64,000 nt of DNA, taken from contig CACBCS010000002.1 in the NCBI GenBank assembly GCA_902537815.1, positions 124,001 through 188,000 on the forward strand, given 5' to 3'. Shown one piece after another: positions 1 to 12,265 of this stretch. Position 1 is the first letter of the stretch, and each line of letters starts with the position of its first letter. The notes beneath the pieces were generated by a model. That model was given only the letters and a program-made list of their open reading frames with translations, was not told the DNA's origin and did no database searches. The position numbers and the translations under genes are program-made. The stretch comes from an uncultured Pseudohongiella sp. Lineage in GTDB: Bacteria; Pseudomonadota; Gammaproteobacteria; Pseudomonadales; Pseudohongiellaceae.

Positions 1-1
1 G

Positions 2-1792
2 CGGAATGATTACTCCGGTGATCTTGTGGTGCCCGTAATCTGTCATGGAGATGCCGCGTTCGCAGGACAGGGTGTGGTAATGGAAACTTTCCAAATGTCT
101 AATACCCGGGCTTACTCCACCGGTGGTACGGTGCACATCATTGTGAATAATCAGGTCGGATTTACGACCAGTCGTCAGGATGATGCGCGGTCGACAGAAT
201 ACGCCACTGATGTAGCTAAAATGGTTCAGGCCCCGATCTTCCACGTCAACGCGGATGATCCGGAGGCTGTTCTATTCGTGACGCAACTGGCGCTGGATTT
301 CCGTTACGCGTTCAAAAAAGATGTGGTAATAGATTTGGTGGGTTACCGGAGACGGGGGCACAATGAAACAGACGAGCCTTCCGGTACACAGCCTCTGATG
401 TATGCGGCGATCAAGAAGCATCGCTCAACTCGCGCCTTGTACGCAGAAAGCCTCATCGCTCAGGGAATACTCTCAGAAAGCGAAGCGAACGCATTGAGCG
501 CGAATTTCCGGAAAGAGCTCGATACCGGGCAGCACGTTGTTAAGAGTCTGGTCAAAGAGCCTTCAGTTGAACTCTTCGTCGACTGGAGCCCTTATCTTGG
601 CCACGACTGGAGTTCGCACTACAACACCTCTCTGCCGGTCACGCAGTTGCGTGCGCTGGCAAAAAAACTGGTTGAGCTTCCTGCTGATTTATCGCTGCAA
701 AGGCAGGTTCAAAAGGTATATCAGGATCGATCAGCTATGGCCGCCGGTGAAACGGCAGTTGACTGGGGGTTTGCAGAAACTCTCGCTTACGCGAGCATCC
801 TGACCAGCGGCAATAAAGTGAGGATCACTGGTCAAGATGTGGGTCGTGGCACGTTCTCTCACCGACATGCAGTAATACATGACCATAAAACCGGAAATGC
901 CTACATACCCCTTGAGGAGCTTGCAAAAGGCCAGAGTGATTTTTCGATTTATGATTCCTTGCTCTCTGAAGAGGCGGTTCTCGCGTTCGAGTACGGATAT
1001 TCAACCACTACGCCGAATGCTTTGGTAATCTGGGAGGCTCAGTTCGGAGATTTCGCTAATTCGGCGCAGGTTGTTATTGATCAATTTATTACCAGCGGCG
1101 AGCAGAAATGGAACAGGCTGTGCGGATTGACTCTGTTGTTGCCGCATGGATACGAAGGGCAGGGGCCTGAACACAGCTCGGCGCGCCTTGAGCGCTTTCT
1201 GCAGTTGTCAGCGGAACATAATATTCAGGTCTGCCTACCAACGACAGCTGCGCAGGTTTTTCACATGCTGCGCAAACAAGTTCTGTGTCCGCTTCGCAAG
1301 CCGCTCGTTGTCATGTCTCCCAAGAGTTTGCTTCGGCACAAAGAGACCGTTTGTACTCTCGAAGAGCTTGCCGAGGGTAGTTTTCAAGTCGTTATCAATG
1401 AAACTGATGAGCTCGACAAAGCCAGCGTCAGAAAGCTGATCTTCTGCAGTGGCAAGGTTTACTATGATCTCAGGAGCGAACGTCGAAAGAGAGAAATCAA
1501 GGATATTGCCATAATCCGCCTAGAGCAGTTGTATCCGTTCCCGCATAAAGATTTTGAGAACTGTCTCTCGGAATACAAGAACGTCAAAGAAATAACCTGG
1601 TGCCAGGAAGAGCCGATGAATCAGGGCGCCTGGTATTCCAGCCAGCACCACTTACGGCGTGCGATTCATCGCTTATTTCCAGAAATCTGGCTTGATTATG
1701 CGGGGCGGGAAGCTTCTGCTGCTGCCGCGGCGGGCTATCCGGCTCTGCATTTGAGTCAGCAAGAACAGTTTATTAATGAAGCCCTGAGCTAG
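2..1792 (+). CDS. sucA: 2-oxoglutarate dehydrogenase E1 component, C-terminal part (5' end outside window)
   Basis: The reading frame is open from base 2, so this is the 3' part of a gene that starts upstream of the window; about 596 codons of a protein usually near 940 residues are present. E1 is the thiamine-diphosphate subunit of the 2-oxoglutarate dehydrogenase complex; it decarboxylates 2-oxoglutarate and passes the succinyl group to lipoyl-E2. Visible family segments are HGDAAFAGQGVV near the window start, VGFTTSRQDDARSTEYATD, GRGTFSHRHAV, EAQFGDFANSAQ and the C-terminal WCQEEPMNQGAW. It is followed 56 bases later by sucB, then lpd, sucC and sucD, the usual TCA-cycle operon. The internal GTG at 26 is not the start. 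Confidence 0.97.
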   Translation, partial: RNDYSGDLVVPVICHGDAAFAGQGVVMETFQMSNTRAYSTGGTVHIIVNNQVGFTTSRQDDARSTEYATDVAKMVQAPIFHVNADDPEAVLFVTQLALDFRYAFKKDVVIDLVGYRRRGHNETDEPSGTQPLMYAAIKKHRSTRALYAESLIAQGILSESEANALSANFRKELDTGQHVVKSLVKEPSVELFVDWSPYLGHDWSSHYNTSLPVTQLRALAKKLVELPADLSLQRQVQKVYQDRSAMAAGETAVDWGFAETLAYASILTSGNKVRITGQDVGRGTFSHRHAVIHDHKTGNAYIPLEELAKGQSDFSIYDSLLSEEAVLAFEYGYSTTTPNALVIWEAQFGDFANSAQVVIDQFITSGEQKWNRLCGLTLLLPHGYEGQGPEHSSARLERFLQLSAEHNIQVCLPTTAAQVFHMLRKQVLCPLRKPLVVMSPKSLLRHKETVCTLEELAEGSFQVVINETDELDKASVRKLIFCSGKVYYDLRSERRKREIKDIAIIRLEQLYPFPHKDFENCLSEYKNVKEITWCQEEPMNQGAWYSSQHHLRRAIHRLFPEIWLDYAGREASAAAAAGYPALHLSQQEQFINEALS

Positions 1793-1848
1793 AGTGCTGA
1801 CATCTGAATTTGAGTAATGGGCCTGTTGCCCTTCAGTTAGGAACTATC

Positions 1849-4541
<2,693 letters not shown>

Positions 4542-4573
4542 CAAACACCAGCAAGTTAAAGTATGGAGATTCG

Positions 4574-5746
4574 ATGAACCTACACGAATATCAAGCGAAA
4601 TCACTTTTCGCCGAATATGGTCTTCCCGTATCAAAAGGTCAGGCGGTTGATACTCCTGAGCAGGCTGCAGCTGCGGCCGCCGATATCGGTGGTGACCGGT
4701 GGGTAGTAAAAGCTCAGGTACACGCAGGCGGAAGGGGAAAAGCCGGCGGTGTCAAACTGGTAAATTCCGCCGAGGAGGCGGCGGCGTTCACGGAGCAATG
4801 GCTTGGCAAGAAACTGGTGACCTATCAAACAGACGCAGAAGGTCAGCCGGTCAGCAAGATTCTTGTTGAATCGTGTACAGACATTGATCAGGAGCTTTAC
4901 CTCGGTGCGGTGCTGGATCGTGCTACACGGCGAGTGGTATTCATGGCGTCGACTGAGGGCGGGGTCGAGATAGAAAAAGTCGCAGAAGAAACCCCAGGAA
5001 AAATTCTCAAGGCCAGCATTGATCCGCTTACGGGGGCGCAAGCTTATCAGGGTCGCGATCTGGCCTTTCGTCTGGGCTTGCAGGGTGCGCAGATCAAGCA
5101 GTTTACACAACTTTTTATGGGGCTCGCGGCTCTGTTCCAGGACCTCGATCTGGCACTTCTTGAGATCAACCCTTTGGTCATTACTAGCGAAGGAAACCTG
5201 CACTGCCTGGATGGCAAAATTAACATCGACAGCAACGCGCTCTACCGGCAACCAAAACTCCAGGCAATGCATGACCCTTCTCAGGAGGACGAGCGGGAAG
5301 CTCAGGCTGCCAAGTGGGAGCTAAACTATGTCGCACTGGATGGTAATATCGGATGTATGGTTAACGGTGCTGGGCTGGCAATGGGCACCATGGACATTGT
5401 GCAGCTGCACGGTGGCAGACCGGCTAATTTCCTGGATGTTGGCGGCGGTGCGACCCGAGAACGGGTGTCAGAGGCATTCAAAATTATCCTCTCTGACCAG
5501 AATGTCGCAGCCGTGCTCGTCAACATCTTCGGAGGCATTGTGCGATGTGATCTTATTGCTGAAGGCGTCATCGGCGCCGTTGAGGAGGTTGGGGTGAAAG
5601 TGCCTGTGGTTGTCCGTCTTGAGGGCAATAATGCTGAGCTTGGACGGGAGGTCCTAGCCAGCAGCAGGTTGAACATTATTGCGGCGGATTCGCTGTCAGA
5701 CGCTGCGGAGAAAGTGGTTGTTGCAGCATCAGGAGATTCTCAATGA
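4574..5746 (+). CDS. sucC: Succinyl-CoA synthetase beta subunit (ADP-forming)
   Basis: Beta subunit of the enzyme that converts succinyl-CoA, phosphate and NDP to succinate, CoA and NTP. It carries the nucleotide-binding ATP-grasp domain ([12 protein letters not shown] start; [17 protein letters not shown]) and a C-terminal ligase domain ([31 protein letters not shown]). At 390 residues it has the family length (E. coli 388). The ATG has a GGAG sequence upstream (tatggagattcg). Its last bases overlap the sucD start by 4 bases (ATGA), which indicates translational coupling of the two subunits. Confidence 0.97.
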   Translation: MNLHEYQAKSLFAEYGLPVSKGQAVDTPEQAAAAAADIGGDRWVVKAQVHAGGRGKAGGVKLVNSAEEAAAFTEQWLGKKLVTYQTDAEGQPVSKILVESCTDIDQELYLGAVLDRATRRVVFMASTEGGVEIEKVAEETPGKILKASIDPLTGAQAYQGRDLAFRLGLQGAQIKQFTQLFMGLAALFQDLDLALLEINPLVITSEGNLHCLDGKINIDSNALYRQPKLQAMHDPSQEDEREAQAAKWELNYVALDGNIGCMVNGAGLAMGTMDIVQLHGGRPANFLDVGGGATRERVSEAFKIILSDQNVAAVLVNIFGGIVRCDLIAEGVIGAVEEVGVKVPVVVRLEGNNAELGREVLASSRLNIIAADSLSDAAEKVVVAASGDSQ

Positions 5747-6624
5747 GCATCTTGGTCAATAAAGATACGAAAGTCATATGCCAAGGTTTTACCGGTTCTC
5801 AGGGAACTTTCCATTCGGAGCAAGCAATTGCCTACGGCACTCAACTTGTCGGTGGGGTGACGCCCGGCAAAGGCGGTCAGACCCATCTGGGACTGCCGGT
5901 TTTCAACACGGTCCAAGAGGCCTTTGAAGCGACCAAAGCCGATGCCTCGGCAATCTACGTGCCGGCCCCCTTTTGTAAAGATTCAATATTGGAAGCAGCC
6001 GATGCCGGTATCAAGCTGATCGTGTGTATTACAGAGGGTATTCCCACGCTGGACATGCTCGTTGCCAAGGAAAAATGCGATCAGCTGGGCATACGGCTTA
6101 TTGGCCCGAACTGTCCGGGCGTGATCACTCCGGGTGAATGTAAGATCGGTATCATGCCCGGCCACATCCATCTGCCGGGGAAGGTTGGTATTGTCTCCCG
6201 ATCGGGGACGTTGACCTACGAAGCCGTGAAGCAGACTACAGATCATGGTTTTGGTCAGTCTTCCTGTGTGGGCATTGGCGGGGATCCCATACCGGGTTCA
6301 AACTTCATCGACGTATTGGGGATGTTTGAGTCGGATCCGGCGACGGAAGCAATCGTAATGATTGGAGAAATCGGTGGCACAGCAGAAGAAGAGGCTGCCG
6401 CATTCATCAAACAGCAGGTCAGCAAGCCGGTAGTCGCCTATATCGCAGGTGTTACGGCCCCTCCGGGCAAACGAATGGGGCACGCCGGGGCAATCATTTC
6501 AGGAGGAAAAGGAACGGCCGACGAGAAATTCGCTGCCCTTAGTGATGCGGGTGTGAAAACCGTGCGAAGCCTTGCGGATATCGGCGCGGGGCTTTCTGAA
6601 ATCACCGGTTGGGCGGCTTCTTAA
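5743..6624 (+). CDS. sucD: Succinyl-CoA synthetase alpha subunit
   Basis: Alpha subunit; it binds CoA and carries the phosphohistidine intermediate. His247 in [14 protein letters not shown] is the expected phosphorylated residue, and the CoA-binding Rossmann start is [13 protein letters not shown]. Length 293 residues, as in the family. It is the last gene of the suc operon and starts within the sucC stop region (4-base overlap). The next 438 bases carry no recognised gene; a weak imperfect hairpin lies just after the stop. Confidence 0.97.
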   Translation: MSILVNKDTKVICQGFTGSQGTFHSEQAIAYGTQLVGGVTPGKGGQTHLGLPVFNTVQEAFEATKADASAIYVPAPFCKDSILEAADAGIKLIVCITEGIPTLDMLVAKEKCDQLGIRLIGPNCPGVITPGECKIGIMPGHIHLPGKVGIVSRSGTLTYEAVKQTTDHGFGQSSCVGIGGDPIPGSNFIDVLGMFESDPATEAIVMIGEIGGTAEEEAAAFIKQQVSKPVVAYIAGVTAPPGKRMGHAGAIISGGKGTADEKFAALSDAGVKTVRSLADIGAGLSEITGWAAS

Positions 6625-7062
6625 CTTCAGCCGGTTTTTGGTTAAATCCGGCATCTTCAGGTCGGGTTTTCTGCCAATATTTTTATCAGGTAAAAGGTTC
6701 TAAGTTCGCAGGTTAGTGTGATAGTCTTGCTCAGAGTTTAGGGGTAACGCCCTGAATTTCAGGGACAATCAGGCCTGCAAAGAGATCTACTCAGATCCCG
6801 CGAAGCCTGTCCGATGCGACGGTTACTGAACTTCTCAATCAGGATATCAGATTGGGAAAATTGGTAACCCAGATCGGCTTGTTTTCAAGGAGAACTGCCA
6901 ACCGGAGAGAGGTGAATGCTCACGGATAACTCCGGCGGTTCAATGAGGAAGGAAGGGACGAATAATAATAGTTTCCGTGTCTGAACAGATACGCTCTCAT
7001 GCAGCACCTATCCGTATTCCTGCTCCGACACACAGCTAAACTTACAAATAATAGGATGGCAC
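6625..7062. other. 438-base intergenic region / possible leader of the TonB operon
   Basis: I see no open reading frame with coding character. It holds a weak imperfect hairpin right after sucD (6630-6652, GCCGG/CCGGC arms, no immediate T run), a 6-bp perfect hairpin CCCTGA/TCAGGG with a 3-base loop (6750-6764), and near 6900-6945 the arms CCGGAG and CTCCGG, which can pair over a 22-base loop. It must contain the promoter of the downstream operon, but no -35/-10 pair stands out and I see no convincing Fur box. Confidence 0.4.
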
Positions 7063-7863
7063 ATGAAAAACCGTCACACTAACCGATTGAGTATGTCTGG
7101 TTTGCTACTACTCGCGTCGAGCTTCTTTGGAGCTGCGCAAGCCCAGGATATTCTGGTCGACAGCAGTATTCTAGATCAGGCGATGGACGTCATCGGTGAT
7201 AAATACACTGAATCCGCAGTAGCTCAAGAAGAGATTACCCGTCTTGCCAACGAGGCGAGCTCTACATTTGAAGAATTTAAGCGGGCTAATGACAACCTCG
7301 AGTCTTTGCTGGTTTTAAACGCAGGCTATCGTCGTCAGATTGCCGCTCAGGAAGAGCAGATTGCGACACTGGACGAATCTATCGCTAGTGTGGAAGAAGT
7401 GACCAGAGAGATACCTCTGCTGATGGAGAAAATGCTGTCAGCGCTGGATCAATTTATTTCTCTGGATTATCCGTTCCGAATGGATGAGCGGATGGCGCGA
7501 CTTCAATTCGCGCGCGATGCCATCGACAATCCAGATGTATCCATCGCCGAAAAATTCCGTCAGGTACTTGTAATGTATCAGACCGAAGCGGCTTTTGGTC
7601 GTACCAATGAAACCTACCCTGACACAATCGAGATTGGTGGCGTAGAGCGGGACGTCAATGTTGTGCGCATCGGCCGGGTGTCGCTGATGTACCAAACCAC
7701 CGACCGCCAGGTTACCGGTGCCTGGGACAACAATGCCCGCCAGTGGGTAGAGTTGCCCGCCAGTGACTATCGTCAAGAGGCCCAGCAGGCCTCCAGAGTG
7801 GTCTCCAATCTTGACGCGCCCAGTATTCTCTTCCTGCCAGTTTCTGCACCGGAGGCTCAGTAA
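7063..7863 (+). CDS. DUF3450 family periplasmic coiled-coil protein
   Basis: First gene of a six-gene TonB-type operon. The 266-residue product starts with a signal peptide (about residues 1-27, ending AAQAQ), followed by a long alpha-helical, Glu/Gln/Ala-rich region (about 35-125) that looks coiled-coil, then a compact C-terminal region with VNVVRIGRVSLMYQT. Length and pattern match DUF3450 proteins, which in marine gammaproteobacteria are typically encoded just before TtpC. Biochemical function is not known; a structural or regulatory partner of the TonB complex in the periplasm is an inference from position. It ends 1 base before the ATG of the next gene (TAATG junction), so the two are translationally linked. 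Confidence 0.85.
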   Translation: MKNRHTNRLSMSGLLLLASSFFGAAQAQDILVDSSILDQAMDVIGDKYTESAVAQEEITRLANEASSTFEEFKRANDNLESLLVLNAGYRRQIAAQEEQIATLDESIASVEEVTREIPLLMEKMLSALDQFISLDYPFRMDERMARLQFARDAIDNPDVSIAEKFRQVLVMYQTEAAFGRTNETYPDTIEIGGVERDVNVVRIGRVSLMYQTTDRQVTGAWDNNARQWVELPASDYRQEAQQASRVVSNLDAPSILFLPVSAPEAQ

Positions 7864-9248
7864 TGAAAGTTTTAGAAAAAATTACAGGCCTGACTGCCGT
7901 ATCCATTTTGATAGTGATGGGGTCTTCTGCAGGCTATGCACAAGGTTCTTTGAGCGAACTGCTGAATGCGGTTGAAAACGATCGCGTCGCTGAATCTGAA
8001 GAATATCAGCAGCGGCTGCAGGAGTTTGAACAAAACGCTGCGCGTCAGACCGAAATTCTCGAAATTACCGAGGGCAGAATCACTGAGCAGGAAACTCTGC
8101 AAGTACAGCTCAGCGACCAGTTTGAAGCTAACGAGGTAATCATTGCGGATAAGCGTGAGGTGCTCAGAAATCGCCGAGGCGATCTCAACGAATTGTTCGG
8201 TACTCTTCAGGGTGTTGCCGGTGATTTCCTCAGTAATTTCCAGAACTCACTGATTAGTGCACAGTATCCCGGACGAACCGGTGAGCTCGAAGTCATTATC
8301 GAGCGAGCTGGCAGCTCAATTGAGCAGCTCAACATCTCTGAGATGGAACGCTTCTGGTACTTCATGCATCAAGAAGTTACCGAATCTGGCCGTGTCGTCA
8401 CCTATGACGGCGAAGTTGCCCTGCCTAGCGGCGAAACGTCGACTCGATTGGTGACTCGTATTGGTTCATTCAACGCGATTTCAGACGGGGAGTACCTGAG
8501 CTATCAAGGAGACGTCGGTCACCTACAGGTGTTACCGCGCCAGCCAGCTTCCGACGTACTGAGTGCGGCAAATGCGCTGACGTCTTCGAGCAGTGGCTTC
8601 ACCAGAGCAGGTATCGATCCAACCGGTGGGGTTGGTGGTCAGGTGATGGCCAACCTGGTGAACTTCCCAAGTGCGCAGGAGCAGGTAGAGGCGAATGCCG
8701 GCGTGATCGGTTTCATCATCATCGGAGTGGGCGTCGTTGGCATTATTCTGGGTTTCCTCCGCCTGCTGATGTTGACTCTTGTTTCCGTTAAAGTCCGTTC
8801 GCAGTTAAAGAGCGACAAGGCGTCTAAAAACAACCCGCTTGGGCGCGTTTTGATGGTGGCTGAGTCAAATCCAAATGCGGATACTGAGACCTTGGAGTTA
8901 AAGCTTGGTGAAGCGATTTTGAAGGAAACTCCATCTCTCGAGAGCCTGCTCACGCTGATCAAGATGATCGCTACCATCGCACCGCTAGGGGGGTTGTTGG
9001 GTACGGTCACCGGCATGATTCAGGTGTTCCAGCAAATTACCGTCTACGGTGCGGGCGACCCTACCATTATGGCAGGCGGTATCTCGCAGGCGCTCATGAC
9101 TACGGTGCTCGGAATTGTGGTTGCTATCCCCACAATCTTTATGCACACAGTGGTTAAGAGTCGCAGTGACAACATCATTCATATCCTTGAGGAGCAGGCC
9201 ACTGGCATGATCGCGCAGAAAGCCGAACGTGCAGCAGGCGGTTCTTAA
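7863..9248 (+). CDS. ttpC: TtpC-like MotA/TolQ/ExbB proton channel family protein with large periplasmic domain
   Basis: 461-residue inner-membrane protein. Residues 1-26 form a signal peptide (SSAGYAQ), about 30-110 a coiled-coil stretch, about 110-270 a periplasmic region, and about 279-307, 367-388 and 402-430 membrane segments of an ExbB-type domain (APLGGLLGTVTGMIQVF is the diagnostic motif). This architecture matches TtpC, an additional component required by TonB2-type systems in Vibrio and its relatives; that role is established there and inferred here. It lies between the DUF3450 gene and exbB. Confidence 0.88.
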   Translation: MKVLEKITGLTAVSILIVMGSSAGYAQGSLSELLNAVENDRVAESEEYQQRLQEFEQNAARQTEILEITEGRITEQETLQVQLSDQFEANEVIIADKREVLRNRRGDLNELFGTLQGVAGDFLSNFQNSLISAQYPGRTGELEVIIERAGSSIEQLNISEMERFWYFMHQEVTESGRVVTYDGEVALPSGETSTRLVTRIGSFNAISDGEYLSYQGDVGHLQVLPRQPASDVLSAANALTSSSSGFTRAGIDPTGGVGGQVMANLVNFPSAQEQVEANAGVIGFIIIGVGVVGIILGFLRLLMLTLVSVKVRSQLKSDKASKNNPLGRVLMVAESNPNADTETLELKLGEAILKETPSLESLLTLIKMIATIAPLGGLLGTVTGMIQVFQQITVYGAGDPTIMAGGISQALMTTVLGIVVAIPTIFMHTVVKSRSDNIIHILEEQATGMIAQKAERAAGGS

Positions 9249-9274
9249 TACTCCGGTCTAGCAGAGGACATTCT

Positions 9275-9805
9275 ATGTACCTGGCAATACTGGATATACT
9301 GGATGCGATTGAAGCGTTCATGAACAGAGGCGGACCCGTGTTGACGATCATCATGGGTCTGCTCCTGATCAAATGGTCTCTGGTTTTTGAGCGCGTTTGG
9401 TATATCAACACGACACATAAGAAGAACGTCAAAAATACGTTGGCAGAATGGAATTCCCGTGCTGACAAATCGTCCTGGAGTGCTCATCAGATACGCAACA
9501 TGATGATTTCCAAGATCTCGCTTGATGTTCGAAATACCTTACCTATTATCGAAGTTCTGGTGACGATTTGTCCGCTATTGGGGTTAATCGGAACTGTGAC
9601 AGGCATGATTGAAGTTTTCTTTGTGATGTCTTTCAGCGGAGGAGGCGATGCAAAATCCATGGCTGGAGGCGTTTCTAAAGCCACCATACCCACCATGGCC
9701 GGAATGGTTGGCGCTATTTCCGGTATTTTCGCCTTTAACTATCTGAAATCCACAATTGATAGGGATCTTGAATTTCTGGAAGATCACCTGCCTATTAACC
9801 AATAG
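9275..9805 (+). CDS. exbB: Biopolymer transport protein ExbB (ExbB2 type)
   Basis: 176-residue inner-membrane protein of the proton-driven ExbB-ExbD motor. It has an N-terminal membrane segment near 18-35 (VLTIIMGLLLIKWSLVF), then a cytoplasmic stretch, and two further segments containing CPLLGLIGTVTGMIEVFF and ATIPTMAGMVGAISGIFAF, the signature of the MotA/TolQ/ExbB family. It is shorter than E. coli ExbB (244 residues), as expected of the ExbB2 class. Neighbours ttpC (27 bases upstream) and exbD (31 bases downstream) support the assignment. Confidence 0.92.
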   Translation: MYLAILDILDAIEAFMNRGGPVLTIIMGLLLIKWSLVFERVWYINTTHKKNVKNTLAEWNSRADKSSWSAHQIRNMMISKISLDVRNTLPIIEVLVTICPLLGLIGTVTGMIEVFFVMSFSGGGDAKSMAGGVSKATIPTMAGMVGAISGIFAFNYLKSTIDRDLEFLEDHLPINQ

Positions 9806-9835
9806 GCTCTCTACACACAGGCACAGGTCAATAAC

Positions 9836-10243
9836 ATGAAATCAGGTTTAATGAAGAAGAAAGACCAGGAAGAGGCAGGTGAGATTGACCTCACTCCGAT
9901 GCTAGATGTGGTTTTTATTCTCTTGATTTTTTTCATCGTCACTTCTGTCTTCGTCACAGAAGCAGGGATTGAAGTAAACAGACCTGAAGCGTCAACTGCA
10001 GATGATACTTCGGGTGATATGATTCTTATCGCTGTCGGGCAGGCGGGTGACATCTGGATCGACGGTGACCAGATAGATCCGAGATTCATCCGGTCTCGCT
10101 TTGAGCTAAGACTGGCTGACGCGCCTAATTCGTCAGTGATAATTCAGGCTGATGAAAACGCGAACAACGAACAAGTAATGCTGATACTCGAGGCGGCCCG
10201 GGAGGCCAATATCGAGGATGTCAGCATCTCTGCGGAGGCTTAA
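9836..10243 (+). CDS. exbD: Biopolymer transport protein ExbD (ExbD2 type)
   Basis: 135-residue single-span protein. The short cytoplasmic N terminus is followed by IDLTPMLDVVFILLIFFIV; Asp24 in this segment is the conserved membrane aspartate needed for proton conduction in the family. The rest (about 45-135) is the periplasmic ExbD domain. It pairs with ExbB in the channel that energises TonB. The stop TAA is separated by one base from the tonB ATG, and the last codons hold the tonB ribosome-binding site (GCGGAGG). Confidence 0.95.
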   Translation: MKSGLMKKKDQEEAGEIDLTPMLDVVFILLIFFIVTSVFVTEAGIEVNRPEASTADDTSGDMILIAVGQAGDIWIDGDQIDPRFIRSRFELRLADAPNSSVIIQADENANNEQVMLILEAAREANIEDVSISAEA

Positions 10244-10244
10244 C

Positions 10245-10859
10245 ATGATCTTTGTTAGATGGTTGGTTTCAATGGCTATGGCCACCGGCATAACTCTTGG
10301 TCTGTTTTATTTTATGCAGGCACTCATTGCTACCGGTGAGCGTTTTGATCAGCGAGTCAATGTGGTTAAGATCGTTGACGCTACGATGCCGGACATTGAA
10401 TTAGAGGTTATCGAGGAAATCGACAAACCCGAGCTGATCGAGGAGGTCGTTCAAGACACGCCGGATACCCCGGAGAAGCAGATCAACCTCGATTCGGGCC
10501 CCTCGCTGAATATCGAGCGAGCGTCGGTGGAAATTGACACCAATCTGTCCCTGGATAATGCGTCTATATCCGCAACGGACGGAGACTATTTACCACTGGT
10601 AGCTATCGCTCCACAGTACCCCACACGGGCCGCACAGCGCGGTATAGAAGGGTGGTGCCTAGTGTCTTTTACTGTCGACGGCATGGGCAATGTTGTGGAA
10701 GACACCATCACTGTTGTAGATGCTGAGCCGGCGAGCATCTTCGACCGCTCTTCCATCAGGGCCGCCACACGCTTTAAGTTTCAGCCCAGAGTCGTAGACG
10801 GGCAGGGCGTTGAAGTGCCCGGAGTGCAATATCTGTTCAGATATCAGCTTGAGGAATAA
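10245..10859 (+). CDS. tonB: Energy transducer TonB (short TonB2-like)
   Basis: 204-residue TonB. It has one N-terminal membrane anchor (about residues 5-28, WLVSMAMATGITLGLFYF), an acidic linker with only a few prolines (EEIDKPELIEEVVQDTPDTPEK) and a C-terminal TonB domain (about 115-204) with YPTRAAQRGIEGWCLVSFTVD and the terminal YLFRYQL. It would carry energy from ExbBD to outer-membrane TonB-dependent receptors, none of which is in the window. The frame is open from 10218, but the ATG at 10245 has a good GCGGAGG Shine-Dalgarno and avoids overlapping exbD. The linker is much shorter and less proline-rich than in E. coli TonB. Confidence 0.93.
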   Translation: MIFVRWLVSMAMATGITLGLFYFMQALIATGERFDQRVNVVKIVDATMPDIELEVIEEIDKPELIEEVVQDTPDTPEKQINLDSGPSLNIERASVEIDTNLSLDNASISATDGDYLPLVAIAPQYPTRAAQRGIEGWCLVSFTVDGMGNVVEDTITVVDAEPASIFDRSSIRAATRFKFQPRVVDGQGVEVPGVQYLFRYQLEE

Positions 10860-10865
10860 GGCAGG

Positions 10866-12230
10866 ATGAAAAAGTTTAATAATCTGAGCGTCTCTGTTCT
10901 GCTTTTCAGTCTGATAGGCCCTTTCGGGTTTACGGGACTGGTGAATGCCGGCGAAGACGAACAAAGAGCGCCGCCTGAGGCACGAACCTCAGGTACGCTG
11001 AGTCAGCAGGTCATGCGCGCGATCACTGAAATTCAGGAGCTCATGTCTCCCGAGGACCCGGAGGATGAGCCGAATTTTGCGGAAGCCAAAATCCAGCTCG
11101 ATGAACTGCGTGAGCGGCGCTATGACCGCATGAATGATTTCGAGAAATCAACACTGTTGAGCTTCTACACGAACTATTACCTCGGTATAGAAGACTATGT
11201 CGGAGCGATCGGCATATTCGAAGAAACCTTGACTATCGAAGAGCTGAGGGCTGATGTCAGACTGAGGACACTCAGGTCGCTCGGACAGCTTTACGCGGCT
11301 GAAGAGAACTGGGCCAAGTCTATAGAAAATTACCAGGCTTGGCGCGAACTTTCCGAAGTCGAGGACGTGGTGGTATTCAAAGGGCTGTCCTATGCTTACT
11401 ACCAGCAGGAGCTGTACGCAGAGGCCCTGCCATTTTGGCTGGACTATATGAATTTGTCTCTAGTAGAAGGCGAGGTGCTGGGCCGTGATGACTACGCTTA
11501 TCTGAACGGGATCTATTTTGTTCTGGAAGACTTCGAGAATGCTCTGGATCTTACCAAGACGATGATCGTAAAGTTTAACGATGCGACTGACTGGCTTAAT
11601 CTGAATGCCGTCTATGCCAGCCTGGACATGGAAGATCGCCGCGTGCAAGCGCTGAACCTCGCGTACCTGAATGGGGTCATTGATGACGAGGCGCGTTATC
11701 TGAACCTGGGTCAGTCTCTTGCGGGGATGGACATTCCGCTTACTGGATCAAAGATCATCGAAGAGGGGTTGGAGGAGAGCATCATTGAAGTGAATGAGGA
11801 TAATCTGCAGATCGCTTCTCAGATGTTCCTGATTGCGAGCGACTACGCGAATGCTCTGCCACGCGCGTTGGCACTGGCTGAGATCTCTGACAGCGGCGAT
11901 GCATGGGACAGCGTCGGCTACATTCACTACGTGATGGCGAACTACGAAGAGTCTGCCGATGCGTTCCGTGCCGCAATCGATAAAGGCAATCTGAGTAATC
12001 GCTCGGATACCCTGATCTTCCTGGCCCGTGCACTTATTGAGCTGGATGATTTCGATGGCGCCAGATCAGCAGCCCGGCAGGCCGCCGATGCGGGTGATGA
12101 AGATGATCGCCAGTCGGCTAACCAGTACCTGACGTTCATCCAAAGTACCGAGCAGCGATACAACATCATTGAGCAACGTAAGCAGGAAGCCATAGATTTC
12201 TATGAGCCATACCCATCATTGCTCAACTAG
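10866..12230 (+). CDS. TPR-repeat periplasmic protein of the TonB operon
   Basis: 454-residue protein, sixth and last gene of the operon, starting 6 bases after tonB. Residues 1-29 look like a signal peptide (VLLFSLIGPFGFTGLVNAG). The body is helical with tetratricopeptide-like periodicity (for example GIFEETLTIEELRADVRLRTL, split at 115-165; NALDLTKTMIVKFNDATDWL; GYIHYVMANYEESADAFRAA). TPR proteins are regular last members of TtpC-type TonB operons; a scaffolding role in the periplasm is inferred. A strong terminator follows at 12266. Confidence 0.85.
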   Translation: MKKFNNLSVSVLLFSLIGPFGFTGLVNAGEDEQRAPPEARTSGTLSQQVMRAITEIQELMSPEDPEDEPNFAEAKIQLDELRERRYDRMNDFEKSTLLSFYTNYYLGIEDYVGAIGIFEETLTIEELRADVRLRTLRSLGQLYAAEENWAKSIENYQAWRELSEVEDVVVFKGLSYAYYQQELYAEALPFWLDYMNLSLVEGEVLGRDDYAYLNGIYFVLEDFENALDLTKTMIVKFNDATDWLNLNAVYASLDMEDRRVQALNLAYLNGVIDDEARYLNLGQSLAGMDIPLTGSKIIEEGLEESIIEVNEDNLQIASQMFLIASDYANALPRALALAEISDSGDAWDSVGYIHYVMANYEESADAFRAAIDKGNLSNRSDTLIFLARALIELDDFDGARSAARQAADAGDEDDRQSANQYLTFIQSTEQRYNIIEQRKQEAIDFYEPYPSLLN

Positions 12231-12239
12231 TGTTTTCCA

Positions 12240-12265
12240 CTTGAACTAGCGGAAGTTGCCCCCAT
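12240..12265 (+). promoter_or_regulatory. Candidate sigma-32 (heat-shock) promoter of htpG
   Basis: CTTGAA at 12240-12245 and CCCCAT at 12260-12265 are separated by 14 bases, matching the heat-shock sigma factor consensus (CTTGAA, 13-17 bases, CCCCAT). The site lies 64 bases before the htpG ATG, and htpG is a classical sigma-32 target. Initiation is expected about 12271-12274, which falls inside the first arm of the terminator that closes the upstream operon. Confidence 0.65.

Noticed and set aside
4631-5272. 213-codon minus-strand frame across sucC
   Set aside because: Antisense shadow of sucC with no domain pattern.
10218-10244. Upstream start for TonB
   Set aside because: It would overlap exbD; the ATG at 10245 has a clear GCGGAGG site.
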